Origin: Dyadobacter sp. Leaf189
GTDB lineage: Bacteria > Bacteroidota > Bacteroidia > Cytophagales > Spirosomataceae
Assembly (NCBI RefSeq): GCF_001424405.1
Contig: NZ_LMPS01000007.1
Location: 268-64,267, forward strand
Length of the DNA stretch: 64,000 nt
Direction of reading: 5' to 3'
Positions within the stretch are counted from its first letter, which is position 1; each line of letters opens with the position of its first letter. Positions 37,890-47,635 of this stretch are shown here, one piece after another. The position numbers and the translations under genes were made by a program. The notes beneath the pieces are model-generated. The model saw only the letters and a program-made list of their open reading frames with translations, searched no databases and was not told where the DNA came from.

Positions 37890-38576
37890 TCAGATTTCCT
37901 TGCGCAGTTTTTCTTTGAATACCTTCTTGAACTTATCCAGTTTCGGTGCGATCACAAATGCGCAATAGCCTTGTTCCGGATTGTTGGCGAAGTAGTTTTG
38001 ATGGTAATCCTCAGCAGGATAGAACTTCACAGCCTTCGTGATTTCGGTAACAATTGGGTTTGAGTAAGCGCCCGATTTATCAAGTTCTGTCTTGGCTTTT
38101 TCAGCAAGCGCTTTTTGTTCATCGTTGTGATAAAAAATCACTGAACGATACTGGGTACCCACATCATTTCCCTGGCGGTTTAAAGTTGTAGGGTCGTGGC
38201 TGCGGAAAAATGCCTCAAGAAGGTCTGCATAGCTGATCACCTTTGGGTCATAAACCACCTCCACACATTCTGCGTGGCCGGTATTTCCTGTGCACACAGC
38301 CTTGTAGTTAGGATTGGGATCATGGCCGCCGGAGTAGCCCGAAACAACCTTCTTTACACCTTCCAAAGACTCCATTACAGCCTCTGTACACCAGAAGCAG
38401 CCGGTTCCGAAAGTAGCGGTTTCCATATTGGCAGTATCAACATTCTTCTCGTCAAGCGACGTAAACGCGGTTTCTTTGTCCATTTTTCTCTTTTGTTTTT
38501 TATCCGACTGAGCGCAAGATATCACAACCATGCAACACAAAAATAAAAACGTCAAAATCGGGATTGTGGTTTTCAT
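37890..38576 (-). CDS. msrA: Peptide methionine-S-sulfoxide reductase, exported
   Basis: Reduces methionine-S-sulfoxide in proteins, with thioredoxin or a similar donor. The catalytic motif is GCFWC with Cys60 (nucleophile) and Cys63. The 228 residues include a lipoprotein-like signal (V-V-I-S-C, Cys21) and a basic linker, so this is a secreted or lipid-anchored enzyme protecting envelope proteins. The rest is a full-length MsrA domain (SGYSGGHDPNPNYK, HAECVEVVYDP, FYHNDEQK, FYPAEDYHQNY). No MsrB is adjacent. Confidence 0.95.
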   Translation of the reverse strand: MKTTIPILTFLFLCCMVVISCAQSDKKQKRKMDKETAFTSLDEKNVDTANMETATFGTGCFWCTEAVMESLEGVKKVVSGYSGGHDPNPNYKAVCTGNTGHAECVEVVYDPKVISYADLLEAFFRSHDPTTLNRQGNDVGTQYRSVIFYHNDEQKALAEKAKTELDKSGAYSNPIVTEITKAVKFYPAEDYHQNYFANNPEQGYCAFVIAPKLDKFKKVFKEKLRKEI

Positions 38577-38730
38577 TTTACTGGTTTGGGTTACTTTACA
38601 GATTGATTAACGAATCCTTCACAAAGAAAGTTTTCTCTGAGGTATTCATCCATTATTTACGAAATTTGCCCGCAAAAAGATCGGTAGGGAAGGTACTTCA
38701 ATGCCGGACTGCAGATCAAAAATCCCCGCT

Positions 38731-39267
38731 ATGACATACCTCCATTTTAAGGCACTGCATATCATTTTTGTTGTGAGCTGGTTTGCCGGGCTCTTTTATA
38801 TGCCGCGCCTGTTTGTTTATCACACAGAAGCAAACGAAAAGCCAAGTCCCGAGCGGGAGATACTTTTCGCGCAGTTTACCAAAATGGAAAAACTGTTGTG
38901 GAATGCGATTATGACGCCCGCCTCCTGGCTTGCATTGCTGTGCGGCGCAGCTATGATTTACATTACGCCTTCGTGGCTGGATCAGGGTTGGATGCAGCTC
39001 AAACTGCTTTTTGTGGTGGGCCTGGTGGTTTATCATTTTTTTACCCGCAAAATTCTCCTGGAAATCCGCCAGGGAAAATTCCGGTTTTCGTCTTTTCAGC
39101 TACGTCTCTTCAATGAAGTAGCAACTGTATTCCTGTTCTCCATTGTCTTTTTGGTTGTGTTAAAAAACACGGTTGACTGGCTCTGGGGAGTTTTGGGTCT
39201 GATTGCTTTTGCAGTTCTGATCATGACCGCAGTGCGGACTGTGAAGAAGTTCAGGGAAAAGAAGTAA
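38731..39267 (+). CDS. hemJ: HemJ-like protoporphyrinogen oxidase (CopD family)
   Basis: 178 residues, ATG at 38731 chosen as it directly begins MTYLHFKALHIIFVVSWFAG; the ORF has another ATG 30 bases earlier that adds a polar stretch. Four membrane helices are visible, with the conserved His of LKALH in the first and a basic-residue pattern (QLKLLFVV near 89) in the third, as in HemJ, which oxidises protoporphyrinogen IX in haem synthesis using quinone. No other haem gene is adjacent. Its stop lies 90 bases from that of the convergent isocitrate dehydrogenase, sharing a terminator. Confidence 0.87.
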   Translation: MTYLHFKALHIIFVVSWFAGLFYMPRLFVYHTEANEKPSPEREILFAQFTKMEKLLWNAIMTPASWLALLCGAAMIYITPSWLDQGWMQLKLLFVVGLVVYHFFTRKILLEIRQGKFRFSSFQLRLFNEVATVFLFSIVFLVVLKNTVDWLWGVLGLIAFAVLIMTAVRTVKKFREKK

Positions 39268-39304
39268 GTCGCTTTTGCCCACACATTCCATTTTTGTAAT
39301 CCAT

Positions 39305-39337
39305 AAAAAAGCCACCGACTGAGAAGCCGGTGGCAGT
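39305..39337 (-). terminator. Intrinsic terminator downstream of icd
   Basis: GCCACCG (39311-39317) pairs with CGGTGGC (39328-39334) around a 10-base loop. The plus-strand A-run at 39305-39310 becomes the U-tract on the minus strand. The plus-strand side lacks a T-run, so it mainly serves icd. Confidence 0.82.
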
Positions 39338-39356
39338 AATATAGAAAACCTGAAAA

Positions 39357-40568
39357 TTAAGCCAGAGCAGCTTTCAGGTTGGTATCAATTGCTTCAAGGA
39401 ATTCCTCGGTATAAAGGAAGTGCTCGCCGTGTTTCACGTCATTTCCGAAAACACCGATTGCCAGATCCTTTGTCATTTTACCGCTTTCAACCGTTTCAAT
39501 ACATACTTTTTCCAAAGCCTGGCAGAAATCGATCAGCGGCTGGTTGTTGTCCAGCTTGCCACGGAATGCCAAACCACGAGTCCACGCGAAAATAGACGCG
39601 ATCGGGTTAGTTGAAGTTGGCTTTCCTTTCTGGTGCTCGCGATAGTGACGGGTTACAGTTCCGTGTGCAGCTTCTGCTTCCATTGTTTTGCCATCCGGCG
39701 TAACAAGTACGGAAGTCATCAGGCCCAGTGAACCAAAGCCTTGTGCAACTGTATCTGACTGAACGTCACCGTCATAGTTTTTACAAGCCCAAACGAAGTT
39801 ACCTTCCCATTTCAATGCAGAAGCTACCATATCGTCGATCAGACGGTGCTCGTAATGTACTTTGCCTGCGTATTCTGTTTCGTAAATTTCCTGGAAAATA
39901 TCCTTGAAACGCCCGTCGTATTTTTTAAGGATTGTGTTCTTGGTAGACAAGTACAGCGGCCAGCCTTTATCCAATGCCACATTGAAGCAAGCACGCGCAA
40001 AACCACGGATTGACTCGTCAATGTTGTACATCGCCATTGCTACACCTGCACCTTGGTACTGGTACACTTCGTGCTCGATCACCTGTCCGTCTTCGCCTTC
40101 AAATTTGATAGACAGCTTTCCTTTACCAGGAACAACGAAATCAGTTGCGCGGTACTGGTCACCAAATGCGTGACGGCCCACGATGATAGGCGCAGTCCAG
40201 TTGGTTACCAAACGTGGCACATTCTGCATGACGATCGGCTCGCGGAAAACAGTTCCGTCCAGAATATTCCGGATCGTACCGTTTGGCGACTTCCACATTT
40301 GTTTCAGATTGAATTCCTTAACGCGGTCTTCATCAGGAGTGATTGTTGCGCATTTGATACCAACACCATACTCGCGGATTGCATTAGCTGCGTCCACAGT
40401 AACCTGGTCGTTTGTTTCGTCACGATACTCAACACCAAGGTCGTAATATTTAATATCTACATCCAGATAAGGTAAAATCAGCTTTTCCTTGATAAACTTC
40501 CAGATGATGCGGGTCATTTCATCGCCATCCAGTTCTACAACGGGATTGTCAACTTTAATTTTGCTCAT
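39357..40568 (-). CDS. icd: NADP-dependent isocitrate dehydrogenase
   Basis: Oxidises isocitrate to 2-oxoglutarate with NADP in the TCA cycle. The 403 residues match the homodimeric type II (eukaryote-like) form rather than the E. coli form, as shown by the opening [40 protein letters not shown] (phosphate-loop Ser), and the metal-binding segment [20 protein letters not shown], with [17 protein letters not shown] terminator with a GC-rich stem follows. It is divergent from the folate cyclo-ligase gene. Confidence 0.97.
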   Translation of the reverse strand: MSKIKVDNPVVELDGDEMTRIIWKFIKEKLILPYLDVDIKYYDLGVEYRDETNDQVTVDAANAIREYGVGIKCATITPDEDRVKEFNLKQMWKSPNGTIRNILDGTVFREPIVMQNVPRLVTNWTAPIIVGRHAFGDQYRATDFVVPGKGKLSIKFEGEDGQVIEHEVYQYQGAGVAMAMYNIDESIRGFARACFNVALDKGWPLYLSTKNTILKKYDGRFKDIFQEIYETEYAGKVHYEHRLIDDMVASALKWEGNFVWACKNYDGDVQSDTVAQGFGSLGLMTSVLVTPDGKTMEAEAAHGTVTRHYREHQKGKPTSTNPIASIFAWTRGLAFRGKLDNNQPLIDFCQALEKVCIETVESGKMTKDLAIGVFGNDVKHGEHFLYTEEFLEAIDTNLKAALA

Positions 40569-40716
40569 GTCTTAAATTCTATACAATAGTTAAAGATTTG
40601 AAATCAAACCGTGAAAGTACAAACAAATGAATAAAAAGGCTGAAAAATCGCGCTAAACCGTGGCCGCATCAGGTTATTTTTTGATATTGTCGGCTGCGAA
40701 AAACGGTGATGAGTTC

Positions 40717-41295
40717 ATGAAAAAAGCCTTTCTGCGTAAAGAATTTTTAGGGAAAAGAATGGCACTGGCGCAGAAAGAACGCGAAGCGCTTAACCTCTCT
40801 ATAACAGAAAAAACACTGCGATACCTTTCTGAAATTACATTTTCGATGGTTCACGTTTTCTTGCCTCATCCCTCTAAAAATGAAGTGGATTGCCAGCCGC
40901 TTATTTCGTTGCTCAGGGAAAAAGCAGCGCCGCCTCGCATTGTTGCGCCCCATGTTTTGCCGGGAACAAAGGAAATGGAACATTATCTCCTGACACATGA
41001 AACTACCCTGATTCCCAATCAATGGCAAATTCCTGAACCGGATCCTCACACTTCCGTTCGCATTGAGCCCCGACAAATTGATGTAGTACTGGTTCCGCTT
41101 CTCGCATTTGATCAGCGCGGTTTTCGTGTGGGGTACGGCGGAGGTTATTACGATCGGTTTTTAAAAGAATGCAGAGATGATATTGTAAAAATCGGCTTAT
41201 CGTTTTTTGCCCCGGTTCCGGAAATAACAGACACTAATCTCTATGATATTCCACTCAACGCCTGCATTACACCCGATGAGATTTACAGGTTTTAA
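40717..41295 (+). CDS. 5-formyltetrahydrofolate cyclo-ligase
   Basis: Converts 5-formyl-THF to 5,10-methenyl-THF with ATP, a salvage step of one-carbon metabolism. The 192 residues from the ATG at 40717 (a GTG 57 bases upstream in frame was rejected) begin MKKAFLRKEFLGKRMALAQKERE, and carry the nucleotide-binding motif GYGGGYYDR (about residues 142-150), ending with the usual IGLSFF...P-E-I segment. The gene is divergent from icd and ahead of asd on the same strand. Confidence 0.93.
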   Translation: MKKAFLRKEFLGKRMALAQKEREALNLSITEKTLRYLSEITFSMVHVFLPHPSKNEVDCQPLISLLREKAAPPRIVAPHVLPGTKEMEHYLLTHETTLIPNQWQIPEPDPHTSVRIEPRQIDVVLVPLLAFDQRGFRVGYGGGYYDRFLKECRDDIVKIGLSFFAPVPEITDTNLYDIPLNACITPDEIYRF

Positions 41296-41394
41296 GTTGA
41301 TGTAAGAGTTAAATCACCTAGGAAGAGCCTTTGTTAAATACTGTATTTAAATACATTAATGAAAGATTCGGGGCATAATCCTAAATATTCGTCG

Positions 41395-41402
41395 TAAATT
41401 TG
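41395..41402 (+). promoter_or_regulatory. Putative -7 element for asd
   Basis: TAAATTTG matches TAnnTTTG fully and is followed by GCGG, as is a similar element before the aminotransferase at 61298. Transcription would start near 41409, about 54 bases before the ATG at 41463. No TTG at the exact upstream distance was found. Confidence 0.5.
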
Positions 41403-41462
41403 CGGCACTTTTCGCCTCTCGGCGGGAATGGTCAATTTTATTCATTTAATCTCAATGCAAGA

Positions 41463-42473
41463 ATGAAAATCGCAGTAGTAGGCGCTACCGGTTTGGTAGG
41501 CGGCGAAATCCTCAAAGTGCTCGAAGAGCGTAATTTCCCGGTAACGGAATTGTTGGCCGTTGCATCAGAAAGGTCTGTTGGCAAGGAAGTTACATTCAAG
41601 GGTAAACAGGTCAAGGTGATCGGTTTTGAGGACGCGATTGCAGCTAAGCCTGAGATAGCTATTTTCTCGGCGGGCGGCAGCACTTCTCTTGAACTTGCGC
41701 CAAGATTTGCAGAAGCTGGTATCACAGTAGTAGATAATTCTTCTGCTTGGAGAATGGACCCTACGAAAAAACTCGTAGTGCCGGAAATCAATGCAGGTGA
41801 GCTTACCAAAGAAGACAAGATTATCGCAAATCCAAACTGCTCTACCATTCAGATGGTAGTGGTTTTGAATCCATTGCATAAAAAATACAAGATCAAACGC
41901 GTTGTTGTGTCCACCTACCAGTCGGTAACGGGTACAGGTAAGGCAGCTGTGGACCAGCTTTTCTCTGAGCGCGCAGGCGACCATAGCAAAGGCAAAGTAT
42001 ATCCGCACCAAATCGACTTGAATGTGCTTCCGCATATCGATGTGTTCCTCGATAACGGTTATACCAAGGAAGAAATGAAGATGACCAATGAGACCAAAAA
42101 GATCATGAGCGACGACAGCATTGCGGTTACGGCCACAACAGTTCGTATCCCTACCATCGGCGGTCACTCAGAGGCAGTGAACATAGAGTTTGAAAATGAG
42201 TTTGATCTGCAAGAAGTGCGCGCGCTTCTCGCTCAGACAGAGGGCGTAGTTGTTCAGGATGATCCGAAGAATGCAGTTTACCCAATGCCTTTAACAGCTC
42301 ATGGAAAAGACGAAACCTTTGTAGGCCGCATTCGTCGTGACGAATCTCAGCCTAAAACATTGAATCTCTGGATCGTAGCAGATAACCTTCGTAAAGGTGC
42401 TGCCACAAATGCTGTTCAAATCGCCGAGTTCCTGGCGAAGAATGAGCTTGTTGGCGTTGCGCAGGAAGCTTAA
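41463..42473 (+). CDS. asd: Aspartate-semialdehyde dehydrogenase
   Basis: Makes aspartate semialdehyde from aspartyl phosphate with NADPH, the branch point to lysine, diaminopimelate, threonine and methionine. The 336 residues from ATG 41463 start with MKIAVVGATGLVGGE (NADP-binding loop), carry the catalytic Cys in NPNCSTIQ (about residue 126) and end with the RIPTIGGHSEAVN substrate-binding region. The upstream 63 bases of the ORF begin with TTG inside the promoter and were rejected. A terminator follows directly. Confidence 0.97.
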   Translation: MKIAVVGATGLVGGEILKVLEERNFPVTELLAVASERSVGKEVTFKGKQVKVIGFEDAIAAKPEIAIFSAGGSTSLELAPRFAEAGITVVDNSSAWRMDPTKKLVVPEINAGELTKEDKIIANPNCSTIQMVVVLNPLHKKYKIKRVVVSTYQSVTGTGKAAVDQLFSERAGDHSKGKVYPHQIDLNVLPHIDVFLDNGYTKEEMKMTNETKKIMSDDSIAVTATTVRIPTIGGHSEAVNIEFENEFDLQEVRALLAQTEGVVVQDDPKNAVYPMPLTAHGKDETFVGRIRRDESQPKTLNLWIVADNLRKGAATNAVQIAEFLAKNELVGVAQEA

Positions 42474-42496
42474 TTTTTGAAATATTAAATAAATGA

Positions 42497-42523
42497 GAGC
42501 TGCCGCAAGGCGGCTCTTTTTTA
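42497..42523 (+). terminator. Intrinsic terminator of asd
   Basis: An 8-bp stem with one G-U wobble (GAGCTGCC / GGCGGCTC) and GCAA loop, followed by a run of T's. It lies between the convergent stops of asd and nuoD. Confidence 0.85.
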
Positions 42524-43741
42524 TTACCTGTCCACTTCTCCCATTACGACATCGATTGAACCGATGATCGCTACCAGGTCAGCGAGTAGAGCTCCTTTCG
42601 AGATTTCCCCGATTACATGCAGGTTATTAAAGCAGCAGGAGCGGGCTTTGCAGCGGAATGGAACATCTGAGCGGCCATCTGCACGGAAGTAAAAGCCTAA
42701 TTCACCTTTCGGACTTTCGCCTCGGATATAGAAATCCGTTGCTTTTGGGCGGATCTTCTTGGGTACCACAGCTTGCGGATCGAAGTCGCGGGTTCTTTTG
42801 TAATCTCCCGTAAGCTGCACCAGGCTTTGTTCAATCATTTTGACTGATTCCCAGCATTCGACTACCCTTACCCAGGTACGGTCCCAGCAGTCGCCGGTTG
42901 TACCCATTTTGCCTTCTCCGATAGGAATATCAAAATCGAGCTCGGGGTAAACAGAATACCCGTCAACCTTCCGAAGATCGTATCTCAATCCCGCGCCTCG
43001 CAGCATTGGTCCCGTGCAGCCGTAGTTTATGGCCACGGGCAGCGGAAGGATACCCACATTGGCAGTTCTCTGAATGAAAATTTTATTGTCGACAACCAGC
43101 TGCTGCAGCTCGATGAGTTTGGGTTTAAGATATTTGATAAACTCCAGACACCTTTCCTCAAATCCCACAGGCAAGTCGTAGAACAAACCGCCGATCCAGA
43201 TATAATTATAGAGCATTCTTGCCCCGCAGGTCCATTCAAGCAGCCGCAGAATCTGCTCCCGGTCGCGCATCATCCACAAGAATGGGGTATAGGCGCCAAT
43301 GTCCATGGCGTAAGTTCCCAATGCTACAAAGTGGGAAGCCAGCCTGTTCAGCTCGGTGACTACAACGCGTATGTATTCAATCCGTTTGGGAATATCATTT
43401 TCAATGCCCAGCATTTTTTCCACGCCTCTTACATAAGCATGCTCGGAGTTCATGGAAGCAACGTAATCGAGCCGGTCTACGTAAGGAATGGTCTGATTGA
43501 ATGGAAGCGACTCAGCATGTTTTTCAAAACACCTGTGCAGGTAACCCAGGTGCGGCACCACGTCAACAACTACCTCACCGTCTGTTACTACCTCCAAACG
43601 CAGAACGCCGTGCGTGGAAGGATGTTGCGGGCCCATATTCAACACCATTTCTTCTGTACGAAGATTTTCGGAGTTGTATTTGGTGGGAACCGAAGCGGTC
43701 AGGTACTCGGGTTTGTATTCGTATTGAATGGCGTTGCTCAT
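42524..43741 (-). CDS. nuoD: NADH-quinone oxidoreductase subunit D
   Basis: The 49-kDa subunit of complex I, carrying the quinone site. All 405 residues align with the family by eye: [22 protein letters not shown] near the start, [16 protein letters not shown] (the His of the quinone pocket), [17 protein letters not shown], and the terminal [20 protein letters not shown]. Subunits A-C and E-N are not adjacent. It starts 1 base after the stop of the GHL10 hydrolase gene on the same strand, so these two unrelated genes probably share a transcript. The late segment is Cys-rich ([12 protein letters not shown]). Confidence 0.96.
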   Translation of the reverse strand: MSNAIQYEYKPEYLTASVPTKYNSENLRTEEMVLNMGPQHPSTHGVLRLEVVTDGEVVVDVVPHLGYLHRCFEKHAESLPFNQTIPYVDRLDYVASMNSEHAYVRGVEKMLGIENDIPKRIEYIRVVVTELNRLASHFVALGTYAMDIGAYTPFLWMMRDREQILRLLEWTCGARMLYNYIWIGGLFYDLPVGFEERCLEFIKYLKPKLIELQQLVVDNKIFIQRTANVGILPLPVAINYGCTGPMLRGAGLRYDLRKVDGYSVYPELDFDIPIGEGKMGTTGDCWDRTWVRVVECWESVKMIEQSLVQLTGDYKRTRDFDPQAVVPKKIRPKATDFYIRGESPKGELGFYFRADGRSDVPFRCKARSCCFNNLHVIGEISKGALLADLVAIIGSIDVVMGEVDR

Positions 43742-43742
43742 A

Positions 43743-45311
43743 TTAAAATCTGACGAGTTTCTGATCGTGCACTTCGACCTTTAATGGACCAATCGGCCGA
43801 CCTTCGTTGTGCAGCCGGTCTACCGCAGTCACATAGTAAACATATCTTTGTCCTGATTCAGCACTGGTATCCACGAATTTTTCACCCTGGTAGCACATTC
43901 CGAGGATTTTGGTAGGATCGTGCGCGCTGGCTTTTTCATCCGGCATAAACCTGTAAATAATGTAATACCAGGCTTTGTCCCCGTCCGGAGCTGCGTCCGG
44001 CCTTTCCCAGGTAAGCTCCAACCCTTTCGACAATAATGTGGCTTTCAGGCTTCTCGGAGAAAGCGGAGGTACATTATCTTTCCACGGCATTGTGGGTACC
44101 AATGCAGGGTATTTAAAAAAGTCGCGGCGGAGTGAATCCACAAATCCCAGACTATTCGCACGCAAAGATCTGGAACTGAAAAATATGGCCCCGTCTGTTT
44201 CACTTTCTCTGAGGTACCTTACCTGATTGGGAATCTCTTTGGGATTTGCCCAAAAAGTGTCTCGGTCTTTATACCCGACGCGATATGCGCCCATTCCTAT
44301 ATATAAATGTCTTTCGAAGCGGTTTTCAGTCCACCAGTCGACCAGATTACGATACGGAACCCTTCCGAAGCCTGATGAAAAATAAACCTGAGGTGCGATA
44401 TAATCAATCCAGCCTTGCTCCACCCATTTCCGGCTGTCTGCAAAAAGATCATCGTAGGAAGCCAGGGCACCATAAGTTTTGGAGCCTTCGGGATCTCGGT
44501 CTTTATTCCGCCACACCCCAAACGGGCTGATGCCGAATTTCAGCTTGGGTTTGGCAGCGTACAATGCATCGTGAATCTGTTTTACAAGTAAATCCACATT
44601 ATGCCTGCGCCAGTCGGCCTTGTTGGCAAAGCCCGCGCCGTATTTACGGTAAGTAGCTTCATCCTGAATCACCTGCCCGGGAGAAGCATAAGGATAGAAA
44701 TAGTCGTCAAAATGGATCCCGTCCACATCGTAGTTTTTGGCAACATTTACAGTCATATCTGTAATAAACTGCCGTACTTCCGGGATCCCGAAATTGAAAA
44801 GTTTGTAACCATCGTAGCTGAGGATCCACTCCGGGTGGGTTTTGCTGATGTTATCAGCAGAAACGCTGGTGGAGGATTTGTGTACAAGCCTGTTGAGATT
44901 AAGCCAGGCATGAAATTCAAGGCCGCGCTGATGCGCCTGTTCGATCATGAAATCCAGCGGGTCCCACATCGGCTCAGGTCGTCTTCCCTGCCGGCCTGTC
45001 AGCCACTCAGACCACGGTTCGGGACTTTTAGCATAAAATGCGTCACCCGCTGCCCTTACCTGGACAAACACCGCATTCATTCCGACTCTTTTATGAAAAT
45101 CAAGTAGATTTGAGAACTCTTCCTGCTGCTCTTCTGGTATAAGATTTTTACTGCTCGGCCAGTCAATGTTATCGACTGTTGCGATCCAAACAGCCCTGAA
45201 TTCTCTTTTTGGAGGCAAAAGATTATCACTTTCAGTAGTCTGCGCAATGCAACTTTCCAACGAGAACATGATCACTGCAAAGAAAAGCGCAACTATTTTA
45301 ATTTTTTTCAC
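43743..45311 (-). CDS. GHL10 family glycoside hydrolase (DUF187), exported
   Basis: 522 residues from a GTG at 45311, which opens a lipoprotein-like signal ([10 protein letters not shown]..., L-E-S-C). An ATG 81 bases upstream lies before the predicted promoter -7 and was rejected. The domain begins [18 protein letters not shown], the family signature, with [21 protein letters not shown] (acidic catalytic-type loop), [11 protein letters not shown] and a C-terminal beta domain after about residue 420. Family members are presumed peptidoglycan- or glycan-directed hydrolases in the envelope; no exact substrate is known to me. Confidence 0.85.
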   Translation of the reverse strand: MKKIKIVALFFAVIMFSLESCIAQTTESDNLLPPKREFRAVWIATVDNIDWPSSKNLIPEEQQEEFSNLLDFHKRVGMNAVFVQVRAAGDAFYAKSPEPWSEWLTGRQGRRPEPMWDPLDFMIEQAHQRGLEFHAWLNLNRLVHKSSTSVSADNISKTHPEWILSYDGYKLFNFGIPEVRQFITDMTVNVAKNYDVDGIHFDDYFYPYASPGQVIQDEATYRKYGAGFANKADWRRHNVDLLVKQIHDALYAAKPKLKFGISPFGVWRNKDRDPEGSKTYGALASYDDLFADSRKWVEQGWIDYIAPQVYFSSGFGRVPYRNLVDWWTENRFERHLYIGMGAYRVGYKDRDTFWANPKEIPNQVRYLRESETDGAIFFSSRSLRANSLGFVDSLRRDFFKYPALVPTMPWKDNVPPLSPRSLKATLLSKGLELTWERPDAAPDGDKAWYYIIYRFMPDEKASAHDPTKILGMCYQGEKFVDTSAESGQRYVYYVTAVDRLHNEGRPIGPLKVEVHDQKLVRF

Positions 45312-45630
45312 TATCTGACCAATGCAAAATGTTAATCCAATCAAAGTAACGTAATTTGGAACAAAGTTAGCCGACAAGGCACTTAAATTCATGTGAGGAG
45401 GAGCTCATTTACGGCTCTGAATTCAGCAGGCGGCCATTTGAGAAATTCTTGCCATTGTTATATTTCGCCGTTTTCGGCACTGTATTTCAGCGAATAATCA
45501 AGTGCACGATTGTTGTTATTGTGAATAATTTTTCTGCATATTTATTGTGTAATTACAAGGATTTTTGTGACTAAAAAAGCGCATTTACTTGCTGAATTAC
45601 CGATGGTAACGTTTAAACATACATCCCATA
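45312..45630. other. Intergenic region between divergent GHL10 and glycogen synthase genes
   Basis: About 319 bases between the divergent genes. On the minus strand TAACTTTG (45369-45362) fully matches TAnnTTTG and would give the hydrolase gene a leader of about 45 bases, in line with its GTG start. A small palindrome GCCGttttCGGC lies at 45467-45478. The glycogen synthase side is AT-rich; I found no fully convincing promoter there. No further ORF or RNA was seen. Confidence 0.5.
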
Positions 45631-47445
45631 TTGGAACCTTTTGTTAAAACCACGAAGAAAAACGTCCTGTTTGAAGTTGCATGGGAGGTTTGTAATCAAG
45701 TTGGAGGAATATATACTGTTATAAGGACCAAAGTGCCGGCAATGGTTGAAAAGTGGGATGAAAACTACTTTTTGCTGGGCCCATATTTCGAGAAAAAAGC
45801 GAGTTCCGAATTTGAGGTGATCAATGATCTTGATGACTCACCGGCGGGAAGAGTAGTGAAGAGGATGCGTGAAATGGGCTACTCGGTTTATTACGGATAC
45901 TGGCTCGTTACAGGCAAGCCCCGTGTCGTTCTTTTTGACCTTGACAGCATTGCAAAAGAGCTTGATGCGATCAAGTTCAACCTCTGGGAAAAAAGCCGCA
46001 TTCCTACAATTAATGTGGAGCATCTTGTAAACCAAACCCTGTGTTTTGGTGAAATGGTGCGCATTTTCCTGAAAGAATATGCAGAAGATAATGCAAAGAG
46101 GGAAGATATATCTGCGCAGTTTCACGAATGGATGGCGAGCAGCGGCTTGCCTGAGCTAAAAAGGGACAATGTAAAAGTGGCGCTCACATTTACAACCCAC
46201 GCGACCATGCTCGGCCGCTATCTTGCCCAGAATGTCTCCGGTTTTTACAACAAACTGCCATTTTTTGACTGGGAACAGGAAGCCAAAAATTACAATATCC
46301 TAGCGCAATGTTCAGTGGAGAGACAAGCCGCATTGAATGCGCATGTACTCACCACAGTGAGCGACGTTACTGCCCGTGAATGTGAGGTTTTCCTGGGGCG
46401 TATGCCTGATCTTGTGACGCCGAACGGGCTGAATGTAGTTCGCTTTCAGGCAGTGCACGAGTTTCAGAACCTGCATTTAAAACATAAGGAACGCATTCAC
46501 GAGTTTGTCCTGGGACATTTCTTCCCAAGCTATTCTTTTGATCTTGACAAAACACTTTACTTTTTTACTTCCGGCCGCTACGAATACAGTAACAAAGGTT
46601 ACGACCTTACCCTGGAAGCGCTTGCGCGCCTGAACTGGAAAATGGTGCAGGCAAATATGGATATGACGGTGGTGATGTTCATTGTGACTAAGCAGCCTTA
46701 TTATTCTGTAAATCCGGATGTTTTGCAGTCACGCGCCGTGCTGAATGAATTGCAGGAAACTTGTACCGCAATTGAGAAGGAAGTTGGGGAAAAGCTCTTC
46801 CTGGCAACCGCTTCGGGCGCCGACCACAAGATGCCTGACTTAAACAACTTCGTAGACGAATATTGGAGACTAAGGTTGCGCAGAACGATCCAGAGCTGGA
46901 AAACGGACAAGTTACCTGCTTTCGTTACGCACGATTTGAAAGAGGAAGACGGGATTACGGATTTTTGCAAAAGGGCAAATCTGGTCAACAATGAGCGCGA
47001 CCGTGTGAAAATCGTTTACCACCCGGACTTTATATCTTCCACCAACCCACTCTTCGGACTTGACTACGGTCAGTTTGTACGGGGCTGCCATTTGGGTGTT
47101 TTCCCAAGTTACTACGAGCCGTGGGGTTATACGCCGCTGGAATGCGTAGTTCGGGGCGTGCCTACTGTTACAAGTGACTTGTCGGGCTTCGGTGATTATA
47201 TCATGCAGATTATGCGTGATTACGAAAACCGGGGTATATATGTGATCAACAGAAAATCGCAGACATTCTCGCAAGCCGCCGATCAGCTGGCTGATATACT
47301 TTTCAAATTTGTACGAATGCAGCGCCGCGACCGGATTATGCAGCGTAACAGAGTCGAAAATATCTCAGACGTTTTCGACTGGACAAACCTGCGTTCCTAC
47401 TACGATACCGCGCACGATCTGGCTACGAAAAGGAGAAAGCCTTGA
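45631..47445 (+). CDS. GT3-type glycogen synthase
   Basis: 604 residues resembling the eukaryotic-type (GT family 3) glycogen synthase rather than bacterial GlgA. Evidence is the N-terminal VLFEVAWEVCNQVGGIYTVIRTK with Lys for UDP-glucose handling, and the C-terminal ExxxxxxxE element SYYEPWGYTPLECVVRGVPTV (about 490-511). It transfers glucose from a nucleotide sugar to glycogen. The start is TTG at 45631; no in-frame ATG occurs upstream before a stop, and the protein N-terminus is complete. It is divergent from the GHL10 gene. A terminator follows immediately. Confidence 0.93.
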   Translation: MEPFVKTTKKNVLFEVAWEVCNQVGGIYTVIRTKVPAMVEKWDENYFLLGPYFEKKASSEFEVINDLDDSPAGRVVKRMREMGYSVYYGYWLVTGKPRVVLFDLDSIAKELDAIKFNLWEKSRIPTINVEHLVNQTLCFGEMVRIFLKEYAEDNAKREDISAQFHEWMASSGLPELKRDNVKVALTFTTHATMLGRYLAQNVSGFYNKLPFFDWEQEAKNYNILAQCSVERQAALNAHVLTTVSDVTARECEVFLGRMPDLVTPNGLNVVRFQAVHEFQNLHLKHKERIHEFVLGHFFPSYSFDLDKTLYFFTSGRYEYSNKGYDLTLEALARLNWKMVQANMDMTVVMFIVTKQPYYSVNPDVLQSRAVLNELQETCTAIEKEVGEKLFLATASGADHKMPDLNNFVDEYWRLRLRRTIQSWKTDKLPAFVTHDLKEEDGITDFCKRANLVNNERDRVKIVYHPDFISSTNPLFGLDYGQFVRGCHLGVFPSYYEPWGYTPLECVVRGVPTVTSDLSGFGDYIMQIMRDYENRGIYVINRKSQTFSQAADQLADILFKFVRMQRRDRIMQRNRVENISDVFDWTNLRSYYDTAHDLATKRRKP

Positions 47446-47454
47446 CAAAGAAGC

Positions 47455-47481
47455 AAAAAGCCCGCATTTGCGGGCTTTTTT
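47455..47481. terminator. Intrinsic terminator after glycogen synthase
   Basis: AGCCCGC (47459-47465) pairs with GCGGGCT (47470-47476), flanked by an A-run on the left and a T-run on the right. It ends the glycogen synthase transcript on the plus strand and overlaps the end of the VapC remnant on the minus strand, where it could also act. Confidence 0.88.
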
Positions 47482-47635
47482 ATTGGATCACCCGCAAAAC
47501 TGCGGGGTAAAGTCTAAAATTTTGATCTGCTGAAATAATGGGGATGCTTTCCGCATGTGCTGTTGCCAGCAAAATCCTATCAAAAGGATCCCGATGATCT
47601 GGGAAGAATGGGAAAGGTAACGTTTCTGCATTCAA
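47480..47635 (-). pseudogene. Remnant of a VapC-type PIN toxin (C-terminal part only)
   Basis: A 51-codon open stretch in the antitoxin reading frame, beginning on the codon right after the antitoxin stop TGA (no ATG of its own) and ending at TAA (47482-47480). It reads PDHRDPFDRILLATAHAES followed by IPIISADQNF and RLYPAVLRVIQ, the C-terminal half of a PIN domain with the late acidic motif. Full VapC toxins are about 125-135 residues, so about 75-80 N-terminal residues, with the first catalytic Asp and Glu, are gone. The toxin start and N-terminal half were deleted while the antitoxin stayed. A product would require readthrough and should not be a nuclease. Confidence 0.82.

Noticed and set aside
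40660-40716. GTG-started extension of the folate cyclo-ligase
   Set aside because: The ATG at 40717 gives the normal family N-terminus; the extension reads as non-coding leader.
41565-42167. 200-codon antisense ORF opposite asd
   Set aside because: asd is certain; this is its mirror frame.
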